DNA of 16,206 bases. Source: CAXRBC01 sp041158045. Lineage in GTDB: Bacteria; Actinomycetota; Acidimicrobiia; Acidimicrobiales; Ilumatobacteraceae. The DNA lies in assembly GCA_041158045.1 (NCBI GenBank), contig JBEBCD010000055.1:1-16206 (forward strand), read 5' to 3'. This document shows, in pieces, positions 13,709 through 16,206 of this stretch (its first letter is position 1; each line of letters starts with the position of its first letter). The notes beneath the pieces were generated by a model. The model was not told the DNA's origin. It saw nothing but the letters and a program-made list of their open reading frames with translations, and did no database searches. The position numbers and the translations under genes are program-made.

Positions 13709-15496
13709 TCAGTGCTTCAGCGAGGCCCGCGCGACGACCTCGGCGAACGACCCCTGCTCCGTGAGCCGTCCCGCCTCGATGCGGTAGAGGCGGTCGCAGT
13801 ACTCCACGGTGCTGAGCCGGTGCGCGACGATGATCACGGTCTTGGTGCCCTGGAGCGCCTGGACCGACTGCATCACGCCGTGCTCGGTCGGGGTGTCGAG
13901 CGAGCTGGTCGCCTCGTCGAGCACCAGCACGCTCGGGTCGTGGTACAGCGCGCGGGCGATGCCGATGCGCTGGCGCTGGCCGCCCGACAGGCGCACGCCG
14001 CGCTCCCCGACCACCGTGTCGAGTCCGGCGGGGAGCGAGTCGACGAACTCCTCCAGTTGCGCGAGGCGGATCGCGCGGCGCACCGCGGCCTCGTCGACGC
14101 GCGCATCGGCGAGGCCGAAGGCGACGTTGCGGCGGAGCGTGTCGTCGGTGAGGTAGATCGCCTGGGGGACGTAGCCGATCTGGTCCTGCCAGTTGCGCAG
14201 GTTGCCGTGGACGTCCTCGCCGTCGACGAGCACCCTGCCCGAGTCGGGCACGAAGAGCCCGAGGATCACGTCGACCAGCGTCGACTTGCCCGCGCCGCTG
14301 GGGCCGACGAAGCCGACGGCCTCGCCGCGGCGCACCACGAGCGAGACCCCCTCGAGCGACGGGCGCGGGGCCGTCGGGTAGCGGAACGTCACGTCGCGCA
14401 GCTCGAGGTCGCGCGAGAAGGGCGCGCGGCGGACCGTCGCGAGCGGGTCCGGCGCGGCGAGGGCGAAGTCCTCGCGCACCCCGCGGATGATCGCGCGGCT
14501 GAAGACGAGGGTCTGGAACGCCGAGAGCAGGCGCGTGACGCTCGGCATGACGCGGAACGCGGAGGCGGCGAAGAGCCCGAGCGTCGGGAGGATCTCGTCG
14601 AACGACTGTCCCTGCGCCACCATGCTCACGACCAGTGCGCCGAGCCCGGTGATGGTGATGATCTCCATCCAGGTCCGTGGGACCATCTGGAGCACCGAGT
14701 ACACCTTGTTGATCCGCAGGCTCTCGCGCAGGTGCACCTCGTGCTGGCCGAGGAACTCGGTCTCGCGGCCGAGGATCTTCACGTCCTTGGCGCCGCCGAA
14801 GCCCTGCTGCAGGTGCTGGAAGACGAGGGCGTCGTGCTCGTTGCGCTCGTCGCCCCACCGCTCGATGCGCCGGCGGGTCGCGCGCTGGAAGCCGCCCGCG
14901 GCGAGGCCGAACAACACGAGCACGATGAGCGTCCCGACCGGCTCGAGCGCGACGAGGAGGCCGAAGAGCGCCGCGGCGACGAGCCCATCGGTGAGCAGCA
15001 CGAGGAACGGCTCGACCCCGCCGCTCACGACGACGTTGGCGTTGCGGGCGTTGCGGATGAGGGTCGCCGAGTTGTGCTGGAGGTGGAACATGTAGGGCTG
15101 GCGCAGGTAGATCGTGAAGAGGCGCTGGGAGAGGCGGCCCGAGAGCGCGGTGGTGAAGGACTTCTGCACCCACGAGCTCCAGACGAGGAACACGCTGCGC
15201 ACCACGTACAGGGCGACGAGGCCCGCCATCACCGTGACGACGAGGCGCTCGCGCGTCGGGTTGCCGAGCAGGTCGACCAACCAGGGGTAGCGCGCCGCGT
15301 AGTCGTCGCGGGTGAGCACCGCGACGATCGGCACGACGATGCCGAGGCTCAGGGTCTCGAGGACCATGCCGACGAGCACCAGTGCGAGCACGCCGACCAG
15401 CGCGCCGCGGTCGCGGGGCGTGAGCAGACCCCAGACGACGCGGGCGGTGGACGTGCGCGGGGCGCGCGGGGACGGGGTGTCCGTGCGGTTCTCCAC
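13709..15496 (-). CDS. ABC transporter, fused permease-ATPase (PglK-like lipid-linked glycan flippase)
   Basis: The 595-residue protein is a half-size exporter with membrane segments at about 32-60, 84-109, 162-203 and 276-320. A C-terminal ATPase follows: Walker A G-P-S-G-A-G-K-S-T at 398-406, Q-loop Gln445, signature L-S-G-G-Q at 503-507, Walker B ending Asp527-Glu528 and H-loop His559. It would work as a homodimer in the cytoplasmic membrane. Being first in a sugar nucleotide operon, it is probably a flippase for a lipid-linked saccharide like PglK, though lipid or peptide export is possible. GTG at 15496 is the only canonical start in frame: the frame is closed by a TAA inside the tRNA-Met gene (15538-15536), and the next GTG lies within the first membrane segment. 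The start is only four bases from the tRNA 3' end, so no separate ribosome binding site fits between them. Confidence 0.93.
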   Translation of the reverse strand: MENRTDTPSPRAPRTSTARVVWGLLTPRDRGALVGVLALVLVGMVLETLSLGIVVPIVAVLTRDDYAARYPWLVDLLGNPTRERLVVTVMAGLVALYVVRSVFLVWSSWVQKSFTTALSGRLSQRLFTIYLRQPYMFHLQHNSATLIRNARNANVVVSGGVEPFLVLLTDGLVAAALFGLLVALEPVGTLIVLVLFGLAAGGFQRATRRRIERWGDERNEHDALVFQHLQQGFGGAKDVKILGRETEFLGQHEVHLRESLRINKVYSVLQMVPRTWMEIITITGLGALVVSMVAQGQSFDEILPTLGLFAASAFRVMPSVTRLLSAFQTLVFSRAIIRGVREDFALAAPDPLATVRRAPFSRDLELRDVTFRYPTAPRPSLEGVSLVVRRGEAVGFVGPSGAGKSTLVDVILGLFVPDSGRVLVDGEDVHGNLRNWQDQIGYVPQAIYLTDDTLRRNVAFGLADARVDEAAVRRAIRLAQLEEFVDSLPAGLDTVVGERGVRLSGGQRQRIGIARALYHDPSVLVLDEATSSLDTPTEHGVMQSVQALQGTKTVIIVAHRLSTVEYCDRLYRIEAGRLTEQGSFAEVVARASLKH

Positions 15497-15500
15497 GTTG

Positions 15501-15574
15501 TAGCGGCGATCGGAATCGAACCGATGACCTTCCGATTATGAGCCGGATGCTCTTACCAACTGAGCTACGCCGCC
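15501..15574 (-). tRNA. tRNA-Met(CAT), elongator type
   Basis: A 74-base cloverleaf can be folded: a 7-pair acceptor stem closed by a G-U at 1-72, D-stem GCTC/GAGC, anticodon stem TCCGG/TCGGA with loop CTCATAA (anticodon CAT), variable AGGTC, and T-stem ATCGG/CCGAT with loop TTCGATT. The discriminator is A at 15501. CCA is not encoded; the next bases are CAAC. The loop resembles elongator tRNA-Met more than initiator or tRNA-Ile(CAT), though modification-dependent Ile decoding cannot be excluded by eye. It lies 11 bases after tRNA-Thr and four bases before the ABC transporter start. Confidence 0.95.
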
Positions 15575-15585
15575 GTGACTGGCGG

Positions 15586-15658
15586 AGCCCTCTGTGGGAA
15601 TCGAACCCACGACCTCTTCCTTACCATGGAAGTGCTCTGCCAACTGAGCTAAGAGGGC
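15586..15658 (-). tRNA. tRNA-Thr(GGT)
   Basis: A 73-base cloverleaf can be folded: acceptor stem GCCCTCT/AGAGGGC, D-stem GCTC/GAGC, anticodon stem CTTCC/GGAAG with loop ATGGTAA (anticodon GGT), variable AGGTC, and T-stem GTGGG/CCCAC with loop TTCGATT. The discriminator base is T and CCA is not encoded. It is followed after 11 bases by tRNA-Met, so the two are probably co-transcribed and processed. Confidence 0.95.
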
Positions 15659-15694
15659 GAGTGCGCCCCGTGTGACCGGGTCGACCGACTCCTC

Positions 15695-15700
15695 ACTCTA
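15695..15700 (-). promoter_or_regulatory. Possible -10 element for the tRNA-Thr/tRNA-Met transcript
   Basis: A TAGAGT hexamer in the 78-base spacer between tRNA-Thr and the divergent acetyltransferase would start RNA about 30 bases before the mature tRNA 5' end. The -35 position 17 bases further upstream (TACCGC) is poor, so this is weak. Nothing else is recognisable in the spacer 15659-15736, which must hold the promoters for both directions. Confidence 0.22.
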
Positions 15701-15736
15701 TCGGCGGTCGCGCTCGCGGCGGTAGCGTCGCGCGCG

Positions 15737-16206
15737 ATGGGCGCGGCCGCACGCGAGGTGATCGTGCGGGCCGCGACGCTCGACGACGCCGAGGCGATCC
15801 GCGCGATCTACAACCACGAGGTCGAGCACGAGACCTCGACGATGGACACGGTGCCGCGCACGCCCGAGACGCAGCGCGCGTGGATCGCAGCGCGCAGCGG
15901 CGCGCTCTCGGCATGGGTGGCCGTCGACGCGGGCGAGGTCGTCGGATTCGGCTCGCTCAGCGAGTTCCGCGACCGGTTCGGCTACCGCACGACGGTCGAG
16001 GACTCGGTGTACGTGCGGCGCGACCGGGCGCGGCGCGGCGTGGGGCGGGCGCTGCTCGGCCACCTCGTCGAGACCGCGCACGCGTCGGGCTTCCACACCG
16101 TGATCGCCCACATCGAGGCGGGCGGGGCGGCCTCGAGGGCGCTGCACGCGGCGTGCGGCTTCGAGCTGGTGGGCGTGCAGCGCGAGGTGGCGCGCAAGTT
16201 CGGGCG
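15737..16206 (+). CDS. GNAT N-acetyltransferase, Pat/MnaT-like (3' end beyond window)
   Basis: The open frame gives 156 residues before the window ends without a stop. Features are of the phosphinothricin/methionine sulfoximine acetyltransferase group: an N-terminal V-R-A-A-T-L-D-D-A-E-A-I, then I-Y-N-H-E-V near 31-36, G-S-L-S-E-F-R-D-R-F-G-Y-R near 73-85, T-V-E-D-S-V-Y-V before the acetyl-CoA loop, and R-A-R-R-G-V-G-R-A-L-L as the CoA pyrophosphate-binding motif. Family members are about 165-185 residues, so little is missing. They acetylate the amino group of small molecules, often methionine sulfoximine or related analogues; the true substrate is unknown. ATG at 15737 is the first start; a GTG seven codons later (15758) is possible. 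It is transcribed away from the tRNA genes and is probably not part of the sugar operon. Confidence 0.88.
   Translation, partial: MGAAAREVIVRAATLDDAEAIRAIYNHEVEHETSTMDTVPRTPETQRAWIAARSGALSAWVAVDAGEVVGFGSLSEFRDRFGYRTTVEDSVYVRRDRARRGVGRALLGHLVETAHASGFHTVIAHIEAGGAASRALHAACGFELVGVQREVARKFG

Noticed and set aside
12501..13787. 428-codon + strand open frame opposite the LhgO-like gene
   Set aside because: Arg/Asp/His/Ala-rich shadow with no recognisable motif, fully explained by the - strand flavoenzyme.
13712..15541. 609-codon + strand open frame opposite the ABC transporter
   Set aside because: Highly charged shadow sequence; its C-terminus (I-G-I-E-P-M-T-F-R-L) is the common false peptide produced by reading the complement of a tRNA.
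15698..16147. 149-codon - strand open frame opposite the acetyltransferase
   Set aside because: The + strand frame has clear GNAT motifs and is open to the window edge; the antisense frame is a shadow and would extend into the tRNA promoter spacer.
1..16206. CRISPR arrays, insertion sequences, integrases or att repeats
   Set aside because: No regularly spaced direct repeats, inverted terminal repeats, transposase or recombinase motifs were seen on either strand.

Overview
The window is very GC-rich DNA (about 70% or more by eye) with extreme third-position GC, frequent GTG starts, dense NTGA gene overlaps and two tRNA genes that do not encode the 3' CCA. This fits a high-GC actinobacterium, possibly from a deep lineage such as Thermoleophilia. 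Other high-GC phyla cannot be excluded, because no phylogenetic marker protein is present.

Layout. At the right end, a GNAT acetyltransferase runs off the window on the + strand (15737 onward). A short 78-base spacer separates it from tRNA-Thr(GGT) and tRNA-Met(CAT) on the - strand. From four bases past the tRNA-Met, 13 tightly packed genes run on the - strand down to position 19, and a 14th begins at the window edge. In transcription order they are: ABC exporter/flippase; LhgO-like FAD oxidoreductase; GmhA-like SIS isomerase; two NAD-dependent sugar epimerase/dehydratases; HAD-phosphotransferase fusion; split transketolase N and C halves; 2OG-Fe(II) oxygenase; 'sporadic carbohydrate cluster' (LIC12192-type) domain fused to a SAM methyltransferase; RmlD-like SDR; cytidylyltransferase-PfkB kinase fusion (RfaE/HldE-like with swapped domain order); sugar-1-phosphate nucleotidyltransferase fused to a TIGR04372-type glycosyltransferase. 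Seven junctions, counting the last one into the edge gene, are GTGA or ATGA overlaps and the rest are gaps of 4 to 22 bases, so this looks like one operon. No intergenic stretch exceeds 100 bases.

How the genes may work together (inference). Transketolase can build a ketose phosphate such as sedoheptulose 7-phosphate. The SIS protein could isomerise it to an aldose phosphate. Kinase, HAD phosphatase and nucleotidyltransferase domains could convert that to an NDP-sugar. Epimerases, the 2OG oxygenase, the FAD enzyme and the methyltransferase could tailor it. The glycosyltransferase would attach it to a glycan, which the ABC protein could flip across the membrane. Two kinases of different folds and two nucleotidyltransferases of different folds suggest that two activated sugars are made. 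The end product is unknown to me. The combination (split transketolase, LIC12192-type protein, 2OG oxygenase, three or four domain fusions) is the most interesting aspect of the window.
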